In this document: piece by piece, positions 29,372 through 39,098 of the stretch | Numbering within the stretch: the stretch's first letter is position 1 | Layout: every line of letters starts with the position of its first letter | NCBI RefSeq assembly: GCF_000308755.1 | Contig: NZ_BAGF01000003.1 | Span: 1-64,000, forward strand | Direction of reading: 5' to 3' | Length of the DNA stretch: 64,000 nucleotides | DNA from: Nocardia pneumoniae NBRC 100136 | Lineage (GTDB): Bacteria; Actinomycetota; Actinomycetes; Mycobacteriales; Mycobacteriaceae | Position numbers and translations under genes: made by a program | The notes under the pieces: generated by a model | The model's input: the letters and a program-made list of their open reading frames with translations, nothing else | Database searches by the model: none | Told to the model about the DNA's origin: nothing

Positions 29372-30637
29372 GTGGCTCTCGTGGTTCAGAAGTACGGAGG
29401 ATCCTCGGTGGCGACCGCCGAGCGCATCCGGCGCGTCGCTGAACGGATCGTGGAGACCAAGAAGCAGGGCCACGACGTGGTGGTCGTCTGCTCCGCCATG
29501 GGCGACACCACCGACGAACTGCTCGATCTCGCCCAGCAGGTGGCGCCCGCGCCGCCCGCCCGCGAGATGGACATGCTGCTCACCTCCGGCGAGCGCATCT
29601 CCAACGCGCTGGTCGCCATGGCCATCCACTCCCTCGGCGCCGAGGCCCGCTCGTTCACCGGTTCGCAGGCGGGTGTGATCACCACGGGCGCGCACGGCAA
29701 CGCCAAGATCATCGACGTGACCCCCGGCCGCGTCCGGGACGCGCTCGACGAGGGCTTGGTCGTGCTGGTCGCGGGCTTCCAGGGTGTCAGCCAGGACAGC
29801 AGGGACGTCACCACGCTGGGCCGGGGCGGTTCGGACACCACTGCGGTCGCGCTGGCCGCCGCGCTGAACGCGGACGTCTGCGAGATCTACACCGACGTGG
29901 ACGGCGTCTTCACCGCCGACCCGCGGATCGTGCCCGACGCGCAGCGGCTCGAGCAGGTCTCCTACGAGGAGATGCTGGAACTGGCGGCCTGCGGCGCGAA
30001 GGTGCTGATGCTGCGCTGCGTCGAATACGCCCGCCGTTACAACGTCCCCGTGCATGTGCGCTCGTCCTACACCGACAAGCGGGGCACCTACGTTTCTGGA
30101 TCGATGGAGGACATCCCCTTGGAGCAAGCAATCCTCACCGGCGTCGCACACGACCGCAGCGAGGCCAAGGTGACCGTGGTCGGGCTGCCGGACGAGCCGG
30201 GCTACGCCGCCAAGGTGTTTCGCGCCGTCGCCGACGCCGAGATCAACATCGACATGGTCCTGCAGAACATCTCGAAGGTCGAGACCGGCAAGACCGACAT
30301 CACCTTCACGCTGCCGAAGACCGAGGGCGCCCGCGCGGTCGAGATGCTGACCAAGCGCCAGGCCGACATCGGTTTCTCCCAGGTGCTCTACGACGACCAC
30401 ATCGGCAAGGTGTCGCTGGTCGGCGCGGGCATGAAGAGCCACCCCGGGGTCACCGCCACATTCTGTGAGGCGCTGGCCAAGGCGGGTGTGAACATCGATC
30501 TGATCTCCACCTCGGAGATCCGGATCTCCGTGCTGGTCAAGGACACCGAACTGGACGAGGCGGTCAAGGTGCTGCACAAGGCGTTCGACCTCGGCGGCGA
30601 CGAGGTAGCGGTGGTCCACGCGGGAACGGGGCGATAG
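29372..30637 (+). CDS. ask: aspartate kinase
   Basis: 421 aa, the same length as C. glutamicum LysC. It phosphorylates aspartate, the entry to lysine, diaminopimelate, methionine and threonine synthesis. KYGGSS (7-12) opens the kinase domain, with [10 protein letters not shown] for substrate binding; two ACT domains (about 265-421) mediate feedback by Lys and Thr. GTG start after GGAGGACCCTGTC. An internal ATG at 30104 (MEDIPLEQA) matches the known start of the separate beta subunit in corynebacteria. asd follows after 3 bp. Confidence 0.97.
   Translation: MALVVQKYGGSSVATAERIRRVAERIVETKKQGHDVVVVCSAMGDTTDELLDLAQQVAPAPPAREMDMLLTSGERISNALVAMAIHSLGAEARSFTGSQAGVITTGAHGNAKIIDVTPGRVRDALDEGLVVLVAGFQGVSQDSRDVTTLGRGGSDTTAVALAAALNADVCEIYTDVDGVFTADPRIVPDAQRLEQVSYEEMLELAACGAKVLMLRCVEYARRYNVPVHVRSSYTDKRGTYVSGSMEDIPLEQAILTGVAHDRSEAKVTVVGLPDEPGYAAKVFRAVADAEINIDMVLQNISKVETGKTDITFTLPKTEGARAVEMLTKRQADIGFSQVLYDDHIGKVSLVGAGMKSHPGVTATFCEALAKAGVNIDLISTSEIRISVLVKDTELDEAVKVLHKAFDLGGDEVAVVHAGTGR
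30104..30637 (+). CDS. probable internally initiated aspartate kinase beta subunit
   Basis: The in-frame ATG at codon 245 of ask opens a 177-aa reading frame holding only the ACT domains. In C. glutamicum the alpha-2/beta-2 enzyme is made from such an overlapping start at the equivalent MEDIP site. The upstream sequence TTTCTGGATCG has only a weak Shine-Dalgarno, so use of this start here is inferred. Confidence 0.45.
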   Translation: MEDIPLEQAILTGVAHDRSEAKVTVVGLPDEPGYAAKVFRAVADAEINIDMVLQNISKVETGKTDITFTLPKTEGARAVEMLTKRQADIGFSQVLYDDHIGKVSLVGAGMKSHPGVTATFCEALAKAGVNIDLISTSEIRISVLVKDTELDEAVKVLHKAFDLGGDEVAVVHAGTGR

Positions 30638-31675
<1,038 letters not shown>

Positions 31676-31691
31676 ATCACCAGCGCCGCGC

Positions 31692-31731
31692 CCAGGCCCA
31701 GTGGTACCATATCCGGTACGACTGGGCCTGG
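31692..31731. promoter_or_regulatory. 40-bp palindrome between asd and yefM (operator and/or terminator)
   Basis: Outer arms CCAGGCCCAGT (31692-31702) and ACTGGGCCTGG (31721-31731) are perfect complements; nested inside are GTACC (31704-31708) and GGTAC (31715-31719). It ends eight bases before the yefM ATG and includes its GGAGG. Two nested palindromes are what YefM-YoeB autoregulation needs; as RNA it would hide the ribosome-binding site. Confidence 0.65.
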
Positions 31732-31738
31732 AGGCATC

Positions 31739-31987
31739 ATGGCTGCGGCGATTACGGCGAGTGAAGCACGCAAGAATCTGTTTCCTCTGGTCAAGAAGGT
31801 CAATGAGGATCACGACACGATCGAGATCGTGTCGAAGGGGGGAAATGCTGTGCTGATGTCCAAGGAAGACTACGACTCGCTGATGACGACCGTCGAGTTG
31901 TTGAGCGGGCGCGATGAGGCGCGCCTACGTCGCTCGATCCAGGAACTCGAGAACGGTGGCGGTGTCGATCGCGACCTCATCGAATGA
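31739..31987 (+). CDS. yefM: YefM/Phd family antitoxin
   Basis: 82 aa. AAAITASEARKNLFPLVKKVNEDHDTIEIVSKGGNAVLMSKEDYDSLMTTVELL is the full N-terminal DNA-binding and dimer domain of YefM; the acidic tail RDLIE wraps the toxin. It represses its own promoter, probably at the palindrome just upstream. It overlaps yoeB by 4 bp (ATGA). Confidence 0.95.
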   Translation: MAAAITASEARKNLFPLVKKVNEDHDTIEIVSKGGNAVLMSKEDYDSLMTTVELLSGRDEARLRRSIQELENGGGVDRDLIE

Positions 31988-32241
31988 GAGTCGTCTTCTC
32001 CGAGTCCGCATGGGAGGAATACTCGGCATGGCTTCAGCGCGACCGCGTTGTGCTGAAGAAGGTCAATGTGTTGATCAAGGCTATTCTGTCCGATCCTTTC
32101 GAAGGCATCGGCAAGCCTGAGCCGTTGAAGCACGATCTGGCGGATTACTGGTCTCGTCGCATCACGCAGGAGCACCGGCTCGTCTACCGAGTGGTGGATG
32201 ATGCGCTCTGGATCGCCAAGGTCGGCAAGTACTACGAATAA
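31984..32241 (+). CDS. yoeB: YoeB family mRNA interferase toxin, with atypical C-terminus
   Basis: 85 aa, aligning without gaps to E. coli YoeB. Catalytic E46 (GKPEPLKH) and R65 (EHRLVYRV) are present, but H83 is Tyr and the tail reads GKYYE instead of RYHY. YoeB cleaves mRNA in the ribosomal A site, where H83 contributes to catalysis; activity may therefore be reduced or altered. Coupled to yefM by ATGA. Confidence 0.93.
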   Translation: MRVVFSESAWEEYSAWLQRDRVVLKKVNVLIKAILSDPFEGIGKPEPLKHDLADYWSRRITQEHRLVYRVVDDALWIAKVGKYYE

Positions 32242-32263
32242 CCTGCTGAAAGCCTCTTGTCCG

Positions 32264-32358
32264 TCACCGGGCGCGTAGACCGTCGAAGACGACGGCGAAG
32301 GCGCGGTGGCGCTGGGCGGGGGTGGCGGCCGTACCGTGGGTGGCTAGGAAGGCGCCCT
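32264..32358 (-). pseudogene. C-terminal remnant of a TetR family regulator
   Basis: In the frame ending at TGA 32266-32264 the minus strand reads IIKGAFLATHGTAATPAQRH then RAFAVVFDGLRAR, the typical end of a TetR protein. There is no start and it runs into the last codons of the MarR gene in another frame. The rest of the gene is gone, indicating a deletion or recombination joint near 32350. Confidence 0.6.
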
Positions 32359-32856
32359 TGATGATTCGCTGAGGTGAGTGATCAGCGCGTCGGTGATCCG
32401 GGTCAGTTCGGCGCGGTCGTGGTCATCGAGCACCGACAGCATGTCGCTTTCGTTGGCGACGTGACGGGTGACCGCGGCCTCGACGAGTTCCAGCCCCGCG
32501 GGAGTGAGTTCGACGATGACGCCGCGTCGGTCGTCCGGGTTCGGTACCCGGGTGATCAGGCCGCGTCCTTGGAGTCGGTCGAGGCGGTTGGTCATCGTGC
32601 CCGTGGTGACCATCAATGATTCGGCCAGCTGTGTCGGCGTCAACCGGAACGGTGCGCCCGCGCGGCGCAGCGTGAACAGGACATCGCCTTCACTGCGGTG
32701 CAGTCCGTATTCGGCGGCCAAGCCATTGATCCTGGCGTCGATCAGTTGCCCCACCGTCAGCAGCCGGACCGCCAAGGCCATGGCCTTCAGGTCCAGGTCG
32801 GGCCGCTGGGCCGCCCACTGGCCGACCAGTTGATCGATGCGCTCGGGATGATGCAC
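32344..32856 (-). CDS. MarR family transcriptional regulator
   Basis: 170 aa. The winged helix is clear: YGLHRSEGDVLFTLRRAGAPFRLTPTQLAESLMVTTGTMTNRLDRLQGRGLITRVPNPDDRRGVIVELTPAG (about residues 50-125). It is divergent from the cupin gene with a strong palindrome between. The last codons (SSRAPS) come from the joint with the TetR remnant, so the C-terminus may be altered compared with its relatives. Confidence 0.9.
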   Translation of the reverse strand: MHHPERIDQLVGQWAAQRPDLDLKAMALAVRLLTVGQLIDARINGLAAEYGLHRSEGDVLFTLRRAGAPFRLTPTQLAESLMVTTGTMTNRLDRLQGRGLITRVPNPDDRRGVIVELTPAGLELVEAAVTRHVANESDMLSVLDDHDRAELTRITDALITHLSESSRAPS

Positions 32857-32894
32857 CGGCCCACCTTATCGACTGGTAGAGCCCGCTTCCCATC

Positions 32895-32927
32895 TAGCTT
32901 GGCTTCAAGTAACTTGATATCAAGCTA
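32895..32927. promoter_or_regulatory. MarR operator, CTTGATATCAAG palindrome
   Basis: CTTGATATCAAG (32913-32924) is a perfect 12-bp palindrome, flanked by TAGCTT/AAGCTA outer arms and a second TCAAG-TAA-CTTGA palindrome that shares bases with it. The TTGATATCAA core is a common MarR-family site. Overlapping copies suggest two dimers can bind. Confidence 0.75.
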
Positions 32928-32945
32928 AATGGAAGGGTTGGTGCC

Positions 32946-33476
32946 ATGACGGACACTTTGAAGCTCACCGGCAGCGAATCCGTGACGATCCGCTTCGCCG
33001 CGCCGGACATGCTCGAGGTGGAGGCGACCTACGCGCCGACGGCCGACAAGCCGCCCCGGCATTACCATCCGGAGCAGGACGAGCACTTCGAAGTCCTCGC
33101 CGGAACCATCCGGGTCTGGATCGAAGGAACGGAACGCACACTCGGTGCCGGCGAGACGATCGACATCCCGCGCGGCGCCGTGCATCAGATGTGGAACGCG
33201 GGCGACGAGCCCGCGCGGGTGCGCTGGCAGACCATGCCCGCTGGCCGCACCCAACTGTGGTTCCGCAGCATCGACGCGCTGCATCGGCAGGGCAGGGTCG
33301 GCGGCAGCGGTATGCCGGGGCTGTTGGCTTTCGCCTCCTTCCTGACCGAGTTCCGTGACACCTTTCGGCTGGTCACCCCGGCCGCCCCGGCGGTGCGGCT
33401 GCTGTTCGCCGCGCTTGCGCCGATCGGCCGGATGCGCGGCTATCGCCCGCTGTCGTCTCCGGCCGGTTCGAAATAG
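32946..33476 (+). CDS. cupin domain protein
   Basis: 176 aa. Cupin motif 1 PPRHYHPEQDEHFEVLAGTIRVWIEG (residues 35-60) and motif 2 PRGAVHQMWNAGDEPARVRWQ (about 76-97) give a complete metal-binding beta barrel with His, His, Glu and His ligands. The C-terminal ~70 residues are hydrophobic and helical. It is probably controlled by the divergent MarR. Substrate unknown. Confidence 0.87.
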   Translation: MTDTLKLTGSESVTIRFAAPDMLEVEATYAPTADKPPRHYHPEQDEHFEVLAGTIRVWIEGTERTLGAGETIDIPRGAVHQMWNAGDEPARVRWQTMPAGRTQLWFRSIDALHRQGRVGGSGMPGLLAFASFLTEFRDTFRLVTPAAPAVRLLFAALAPIGRMRGYRPLSSPAGSK

Positions 33477-33513
33477 GTTCGCCCGCCCGGCGCCGCGCTG
33501 TTAGCCTGCGGCG

Positions 33514-34431
33514 ATGGCTAACCCTCATCCCCACGTGTATCTCGGCGACCGGATCGTTGCGGCCGATGCGGCCGTGGTCGGTGTCGCATCGTCCGCGGTG
33601 TTGTACGGACTGAGCGTCTACACCGTCTTCCCGGTGCACGTGGAGGGGGCGGCACGAACCGCGTTCCGGCTGGATGACCATTTCCGGCGGATCGAGGAGT
33701 CGTGCAAGATCATCGGAATCGATCGGTTCGCCGTCGAGTGGGATTTCGCCAGGTTTCGCGCCGCCGTCGTGGAATTGATCGCGGCGAACGCCCCGGAAGA
33801 CGATGTCTTCGTGCGGGCGACGGTGCACGTGGTCGAATCCATTCCCGGCACCCGGGTGCGTGGCTGTGCGATCCAGATGAGCATGTTCGTCTACGACGCG
33901 GTGCCGATCGTCCCGCAGGACGGGATGCGGCTGAAGTCGAGCCCGTGGCGGCGCATTCCGGACAACGCCATCCCGTCCCGCGCGAAAGTCAATGGCGCGT
34001 ACGTGAATTCGGTCCTCGCCAAGCAGGACGCGATCGACAGCGGTTACGACGACTGCGTCTTCCTCGACGGCAACGGCCATGTCTGCGAACTCAGCGCGGC
34101 CAATATCTTCCTCGTCCGGGGCGGCACGCTGATCACCCCGGACGTGTCCTGCGACATCCTCGACGGCATCAACCGCAGGACCGTGCTCACGCTGGCGGCC
34201 GAGGACGGCATTCCAGTGGTCGAACGCACCGTTGACCTCACCGAGCTGTACATCGCCGACGAGGTCTTCGTGACGGGAACCTCCGCCGGTGCGGCTCCGG
34301 TCGTGGAAGTGGATGGACGCGTGATCGCCGACGGCGCGCCGGGGCCGATCTCGCAGGCGCTGCGCAAGCGCCACTACGCCGCGCTGCGCACCGACGAGGT
34401 GCACGGCTGGGTCACGGATCTGTCCGCGTAG
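33514..34431 (+). CDS. class IV PLP-dependent aminotransferase (branched-chain aminotransferase-like)
   Basis: 305 aa. VYLGDRIVAADAAVVGVASSAVLYGLSVYTVF opens the fold; LDDHFRRIEESCKIIGI and the PLP-binding Lys in PSRAKVNGAYVNSVLAK (about residue 160) and ELSAANIFLVRGGTLITPD are family blocks. It may be a BCAT or D-amino-acid or aminodeoxychorismate-lyase type; this cannot be settled by eye. The main anabolic ilvE is presumably elsewhere. Stands alone. Confidence 0.87.
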   Translation: MANPHPHVYLGDRIVAADAAVVGVASSAVLYGLSVYTVFPVHVEGAARTAFRLDDHFRRIEESCKIIGIDRFAVEWDFARFRAAVVELIAANAPEDDVFVRATVHVVESIPGTRVRGCAIQMSMFVYDAVPIVPQDGMRLKSSPWRRIPDNAIPSRAKVNGAYVNSVLAKQDAIDSGYDDCVFLDGNGHVCELSAANIFLVRGGTLITPDVSCDILDGINRRTVLTLAAEDGIPVVERTVDLTELYIADEVFVTGTSAGAAPVVEVDGRVIADGAPGPISQALRKRHYAALRTDEVHGWVTDLSA

Positions 34432-34519
34432 CCCGTGGGGACCGACCAGTCCGGTGCGGACCGGTCGGCGGGAAGAAGCGGCTCCCGCAAGGGTCAACGG
34501 GCCCAGGGGTGATACCGCG

Positions 34520-35869
34520 TCAGCGAATGCCCGGGGTGCGCGGATCCGCCCCGAGGCAGGCCAAGATGGCGCAGCCCGGCGGCGTGTCTGCGAAGGGCGG
34601 GTCCAACGGCTGATTCAGGCAGGCGAAGACGTTGCACCCGGGATAGGCGGCGGGACCGAGGCCGAAGACCGCGATCAGGATGTCGTTGTCGACGAAACGG
34701 CGGGGGTCCAGCCGCACCGGCGGCTCGATGTAGGGGCCGGGGTCGGGTACCGGCCGCTCGCCGAACGCGTCGAACACTTTGCGGAAGAATTCGTAGGGCA
34801 GTTCCTGGGTGTTCTGGATGATCCCGCTCACGCCCTGGCTGCTGACGTTTCCGAAGACGCCGGTCCACACCACCGTGAGATCCAGGCTCGGAATGATGAA
34901 GACGTTCTGCATCCCGAGCCCCGCCATCGTGTAGACGTCGCCGGGTAGGTAATCCGCGGTCTCGGCGCAACCGGGCCCTAGCCAGAACAGGTATCCATAG
35001 CACGGGTTCGTAGACGAGGGCGTTCGCGCTTTCCTCAGGTATTCGGCGGAAACTATCCGCTGGTCGCCCCACTGGCCGTTGTTGCTCACCAGCAGTCCGA
35101 GCTTTGCGAAATTTTTCGGCGGAATCATCAGGTGTGCGTAACCGTAGGTGTGTCCGGAACGGTCGCGGGCCCAGTAGTAGTCGCTGCGCGGAATGCCGAG
35201 CGGATCGAACAATTCACGCTGCGCGAACTGCTGCAGTGGTTCCCCCACGGCGAGTTCGAGCACGTAAGCCAGGAGGTCGACATTGCGCTGGCTGTAGGTG
35301 AAGACCGTGCCCGGCGGATTGTCCAGGGGCACACCGAGCGCCTGCACCGCGCTGTTCGGGTCGATGGGGATCACGCCGGTGATGCCCTCGGTCACCACCC
35401 CGACCCGCATGCCCGAGGTTTCGGTGAGCAGATTCTCCACGGTGATCGACCGGTGCGCCGGGCCGCCGAGGCCGGCGGGCAGATACCGGTCGATCGGCGC
35501 GTCGAGTTCGAGTTCGCCTTGGTCCCAGGCTATTCCGGCGAGCACCGAGACGATGCTCTTGGTGGCGCTCCAGATATTCCACGCGACGTTGTCGGTCTGA
35601 TTGTTCGTCAGCCCCTCGCCGATCAGGCAGTTGTGCCGGAACACCTGCACGTTGAACCGGTTTCGCCCGGAGGCGAAGCGCAGCGCTTCTTGCAGCCGCA
35701 CCGAATCCAACCCGACCTGCTCCGGGACGGCCCGCTCCAGGTCACGGCCCGAGGTGACCGCGCAGCGCACCTGATCATCGGGCGCGGCGTGCGCACTCCC
35801 GACGAGCAGATTGCCCGCTACCAGCGAAGCCGCCGCGATCCCCGCCAGGAATCCACCGAAACGCCCCAT
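34520..35869 (-). CDS. secreted serine hydrolase, beta-lactamase/esterase family
   Basis: 449 aa from ATG 35869. A Sec signal peptide (IAAASLVAGNLLVGSAHA, cleaved near residue 29) precedes a class C beta-lactamase fold with SATK (101-104) and a YSQRN tyrosine motif near 207. The family contains esterases, D-peptidases and lipid hydrolases rather than true beta-lactamases. Four or more Cys in the C-terminal half (NPCYGYLFWLGPGCAETAD, GCNVFACLNQ, GCAILACLG) suggest disulfides. Substrate unknown. Confidence 0.87.
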   Translation of the reverse strand: MGRFGGFLAGIAAASLVAGNLLVGSAHAAPDDQVRCAVTSGRDLERAVPEQVGLDSVRLQEALRFASGRNRFNVQVFRHNCLIGEGLTNNQTDNVAWNIWSATKSIVSVLAGIAWDQGELELDAPIDRYLPAGLGGPAHRSITVENLLTETSGMRVGVVTEGITGVIPIDPNSAVQALGVPLDNPPGTVFTYSQRNVDLLAYVLELAVGEPLQQFAQRELFDPLGIPRSDYYWARDRSGHTYGYAHLMIPPKNFAKLGLLVSNNGQWGDQRIVSAEYLRKARTPSSTNPCYGYLFWLGPGCAETADYLPGDVYTMAGLGMQNVFIIPSLDLTVVWTGVFGNVSSQGVSGIIQNTQELPYEFFRKVFDAFGERPVPDPGPYIEPPVRLDPRRFVDNDILIAVFGLGPAAYPGCNVFACLNQPLDPPFADTPPGCAILACLGADPRTPGIR

Positions 35870-36004
35870 GTGCAAAAGGCTAGCGCTCCGCGGTCTGATC
35901 ACACGTTCAACAGGCGGGACGAAGGAGCGCGAACTCGCCGAACTCGGGCGGCCATGCGCGTCGGCCGAAGGACGCAGGCTTCGCGCTGGCGCTGCGAGTT
36001 CGTC

Positions 36005-37246
36005 CTATCCACGCGATCGCGTACGCAGCGCGTACAGTCCGGCGCCGAGAGCAAGTGCGCCGAGTCCGGTGAGGACGGAGCCGAGCGGCAGCGAGAATCC
36101 GACAATGACGCAACCCGCGGCGCCGACGATGGGAATCCACCGGGGCGGGCGGTTCTCCTCGGGGGTCAGGGTCGCGGCGGAGATATTCGCGATCAGGTAG
36201 TAGACGAGCACCGTGAACGAGGAAAAGCCGATGGCCGCGCGCAGATCGAAGACCGCGGCGATCACCGCGACCACCGCGCCGACCACCAGTTCCGCGCGAT
36301 GCGGCACACCGAATCGCGGATGCACCGCGGCCAGCGCGCCCGGCAGATAGCGATCCCGCGCCATGGCCAGCACCGTGCGGGACACACCGAGGATCAGCGC
36401 GAGCAGCGATCCGGCCGCCGCGAGCACCGCGCCGATCCGCACCACTGGAGCCGCCGCCGGGACGCCCGCCGCGGTGACCACTCGCGCCAGCGGGTCGCTC
36501 GCCTGGGCCAGTCCGGCGGACCCGAGCACGCTCAGCGCCGCCACAGCGACCAGCGCGTAGACCGCGAGAGCGAGGCCGAGCGCGATCATGACGGCGCGCG
36601 GAATGGTGCGTTCGGGTTCGCGCACCTCCTCGCCGAGGGTGGCGACGCGGGCGTATCCCGCGAACGCGAAGAACAGCAGCCCGGCCGCCGTGAGAATGTC
36701 GCGCGGACCGATCCGGTCGGGCAACGCCGCTGCTGCCGAGTGGGTTCCGAACACCCCGGCCACGACCACCACCACGAGCACCGCGAGCACCACCGCGACC
36801 AGCACCCGAGTGGCCAACGCCGATTTCTGCACCCCGGTGTAGTTGATCGCGGTAATCGCCACCACCGCCCCAACCGCCACCGCATGCGCCTGCTCGGGCC
36901 AGGCGTAGCTGCCCACCGTCAACGCCATCGCCGCACACGAGGCTGTTTTTCCCGCGACGAACCCCCACCCGGCGAGGTAGCCCCAGAACGGTCCGAGCCG
37001 TTCCCGCCCGTACACGTACGTTCCCCCGGAAACCGGATATCGCGCCGCCAGCCGCGCCGACGACATCGCATTGCAGTACGCGACCAGCGCCGCCACCGCC
37101 AGCGCGAGCAGCAACCAGCTCCCAGCCGAGGCCGCCGCGGGCGCCAGCGCCGCGAAGATGCCCGCCCCGATCATCGCCCCGAGCCCGATGATCACCGAAT
37201 CGGTGAGCCCGAGCCTGCGGTGCAAAGTGCCATCGTGCGACGCCAT
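36005..37246 (-). CDS. APC family amino-acid permease
   Basis: 413 aa from ATG 37246; the ATG nine bases upstream lies directly on the GGGAGG Shine-Dalgarno and is not usable. LGLTDSVIIGLGAMIGAGIFAALAPAA is the APC signature helix with the unwound GAMIGAGIF motif; twelve hydrophobic segments follow. AGLLFFAFAGYARVATLGEEVREPERTIPRA is the consensus amphipathic region of the basic and cationic amino-acid transporter branch. The substrate is unassigned. Confidence 0.9.
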   Translation of the reverse strand: MASHDGTLHRRLGLTDSVIIGLGAMIGAGIFAALAPAAASAGSWLLLALAVAALVAYCNAMSSARLAARYPVSGGTYVYGRERLGPFWGYLAGWGFVAGKTASCAAMALTVGSYAWPEQAHAVAVGAVVAITAINYTGVQKSALATRVLVAVVLAVLVVVVVAGVFGTHSAAAALPDRIGPRDILTAAGLLFFAFAGYARVATLGEEVREPERTIPRAVMIALGLALAVYALVAVAALSVLGSAGLAQASDPLARVVTAAGVPAAAPVVRIGAVLAAAGSLLALILGVSRTVLAMARDRYLPGALAAVHPRFGVPHRAELVVGAVVAVIAAVFDLRAAIGFSSFTVLVYYLIANISAATLTPEENRPPRWIPIVGAAGCVIVGFSLPLGSVLTGLGALALGAGLYALRTRSRG

Positions 37247-37356
37247 AAGCTGCATCCTCCCGCACCCTCGTCGCCGACGCAGGGCGAGCCCAACTCGCCG
37301 AAGACCGTCGGTCGGACGAACCGGCCCTGCCCAGTGTCAGCGAGTACGCTCGTCGA

Positions 37357-37824
37357 GTGATTTCGTGCGACGGGCTGTGCACTCGTCCGCTCGACACGAC
37401 GGAACTGCGCGCCTTTCTGCGGAGATGCTTCGAAGTCCCCGAGTCGGAGATTTTCGTCAGCAGCCACGACCTGGCGGACAAGGCGCTCGGGGATGTCGAG
37501 AGGGATGGTCCTTTCGCGGTCTTCGGCACGCACGGACCAGTCGGCGGGGACTTCGCTGCAACGTTCTCGGTCAGTGCCGACCCACCGCCATCCACACGGG
37601 ATGCACTGGACAGCCGAGGATTCATCGCCCTGCTCGCAGCACAGACCGGCGGCGACATCCTCTGCAGCTTCGGCGACGAGCCGCAGCCGTGGTTGTGGAC
37701 ACTCACCCGATCCGAAGGCGTCCGCGTGATGGTCCACCTCGCTGAAGGCTTCGGCGGATTCGACAGCGAACCTCCGTGCTCATGCGAATACGCCCATCGC
37801 AAGGTCTTGTATCCCAGCCCGTGA
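37357..37824 (+). CDS. hypothetical protein, 155 aa
   Basis: GTG start (ISCDGLCTRPLDTTELRAFLRRCFEVPESEIFV). Soluble, five Cys, no signal peptide, no recognisable family; the middle holds a GTHGPVGGDFAATFSVSAD segment. The 234-bp gap that follows (37825-38058) shows no gene. The upstream neighbour is the divergent permease, so functional links are not evident. Coding is supported mainly by length and Trp/aromatic pattern. Confidence 0.5.
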   Translation: MISCDGLCTRPLDTTELRAFLRRCFEVPESEIFVSSHDLADKALGDVERDGPFAVFGTHGPVGGDFAATFSVSADPPPSTRDALDSRGFIALLAAQTGGDILCSFGDEPQPWLWTLTRSEGVRVMVHLAEGFGGFDSEPPCSCEYAHRKVLYPSP

Positions 37825-38058
37825 ATTCACCGGATGGTCCAGGGCACAGCGGTGCGTGCTATCCGCGATGCGGCCGAGGATTGTCCGTTAACATCCATCT
37901 GCAGAGCGTCAAGCATCGCGCGTTGGCATAGAGCATGTGGGCGGTTTCGACTTGCCGAGCTGATGGTTGGTCAGGTCGGGAGTTCGGCTGTCGCGCCGGG
38001 GCAAGGGCAGCGAGCTGCACGACTTCGGCGGGAATGTCCCGTTAGCCGAGGAGGTGGC

Positions 38059-38802
38059 GTGAGCGCGTCCAAGCCCTACCTGCTGTTGCAGTTGCGGCCC
38101 GAGCGAGAGGCGGCGGACGATGAGTACCGCGCCGTGCTGCGCTTTTCCCATCTCGATACCGGCGAGCTGGTGCGAATACATATGGACGAGGGATTGCCGG
38201 ATATAGATTTGGACAATTTCTCGGCTGTCATTGTGGGCGGCGGCCCGAGTAATGTCAGTTATCCCCCCGATCGGAAATACGATTACCAAAAACGGTTCGA
38301 GCCGAAACTGCGGCAGCTGGTCACCGAGGTCATCGCCAGGGACTTTCCGTATTTCGGCGCCTGCTATGGATTGGGCATCCTGGCCGTTGTGCTGGGCGGT
38401 GAGGTGAGCGACAGACGCTACGCTGAAACAGCCGGTGCGCAAACGATGGTCCTGACCGATGCCGGCGCTGAAGACCCTCTGCTGGGCGGTATTCCGCGTT
38501 CGTTCCGGGCATTCGTCGGACACAAGGAATCGTGCCAAGAGGTGCCACCAGGAGCGGAACTGCTGGCCGAGTCGGCGGGTTGCCCGGTGCAGATGATCCG
38601 GGTCGGGCAGAATGTCTACGCGACCCAGTTCCATCCCGAGTTGGACAGTAAGGGATTGGCGCTCCGTATCGAAACCTACCGTGACGCGGGTTATTTCGAA
38701 CCTGGCGAGGCCGAGTACTTGACGGCCCTCGGCCACCGAGAATCTGTCCCCGTTCCCGGGGAGATACTGCGCCGGTTCGTCGCCCGGTACCGAACCGAAT
38801 AG
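38059..38802 (+). CDS. class I glutamine amidotransferase, free-standing
   Basis: 247 aa from GTG 38059 after GAGGAGGTGGC. The GATase core shows FGACYGLGILAVVLGG (nucleophile Cys near 108) and QFHPELDS (His near 194), with a VGHKESCQEVP loop typical of GuaA/GMP-synthase glutaminase relatives. It has no synthetase domain. Such stand-alone proteins are often annotated as putative GMP synthase glutaminase; they may hydrolyse gamma-glutamyl compounds. A strong terminator follows. Confidence 0.85.
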   Translation: MSASKPYLLLQLRPEREAADDEYRAVLRFSHLDTGELVRIHMDEGLPDIDLDNFSAVIVGGGPSNVSYPPDRKYDYQKRFEPKLRQLVTEVIARDFPYFGACYGLGILAVVLGGEVSDRRYAETAGAQTMVLTDAGAEDPLLGGIPRSFRAFVGHKESCQEVPPGAELLAESAGCPVQMIRVGQNVYATQFHPELDSKGLALRIETYRDAGYFEPGEAEYLTALGHRESVPVPGEILRRFVARYRTE

Positions 38803-38841
38803 ACGGATGGCCGTTCGAGCCCGATCGACCCGGCACAGGAA

Positions 38842-38873
38842 AACGCCGCCAGGTCGCGAGACCTGACGGCGTT
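38842..38873 (+). terminator. terminator-like hairpin after the glutamine amidotransferase gene
   Basis: 14-nt arms (38842-38855 and 38860-38873) pair with one G-U-type mismatch around a GCGA tetraloop, which belongs to the very stable GNRA class. No long T-run follows. The stretch 38874-39098 contains nothing else I can support. Confidence 0.75.
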
Positions 38874-39098
38874 CGGCTGTCGGACGCCACGCCAACGTCA
38901 CGACTGGGGTCGACGTCCCACAAGCGCCTCTCGGCGAGTGGTCGCTCGAAGCGACGAAGGGTGCGGCCCGGGGCTGTCCGGACGCCGACAGGGAGCTTCA
39001 ACGACGAGTCGCCGGAACCTATTCCGCCGCGATTTCGTGATGCCGGTCACTGCGGCGGGAGTCTCCGGCGGGGCGAGCCCGGGGGCGCTGTGCCGAGG

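Noticed and set aside
37825..38058. N-terminal extension of the glutamine amidotransferase into the gap
   Set aside because: The extension is unlike the family and the GTG at 38059 has an excellent ribosome-binding site.
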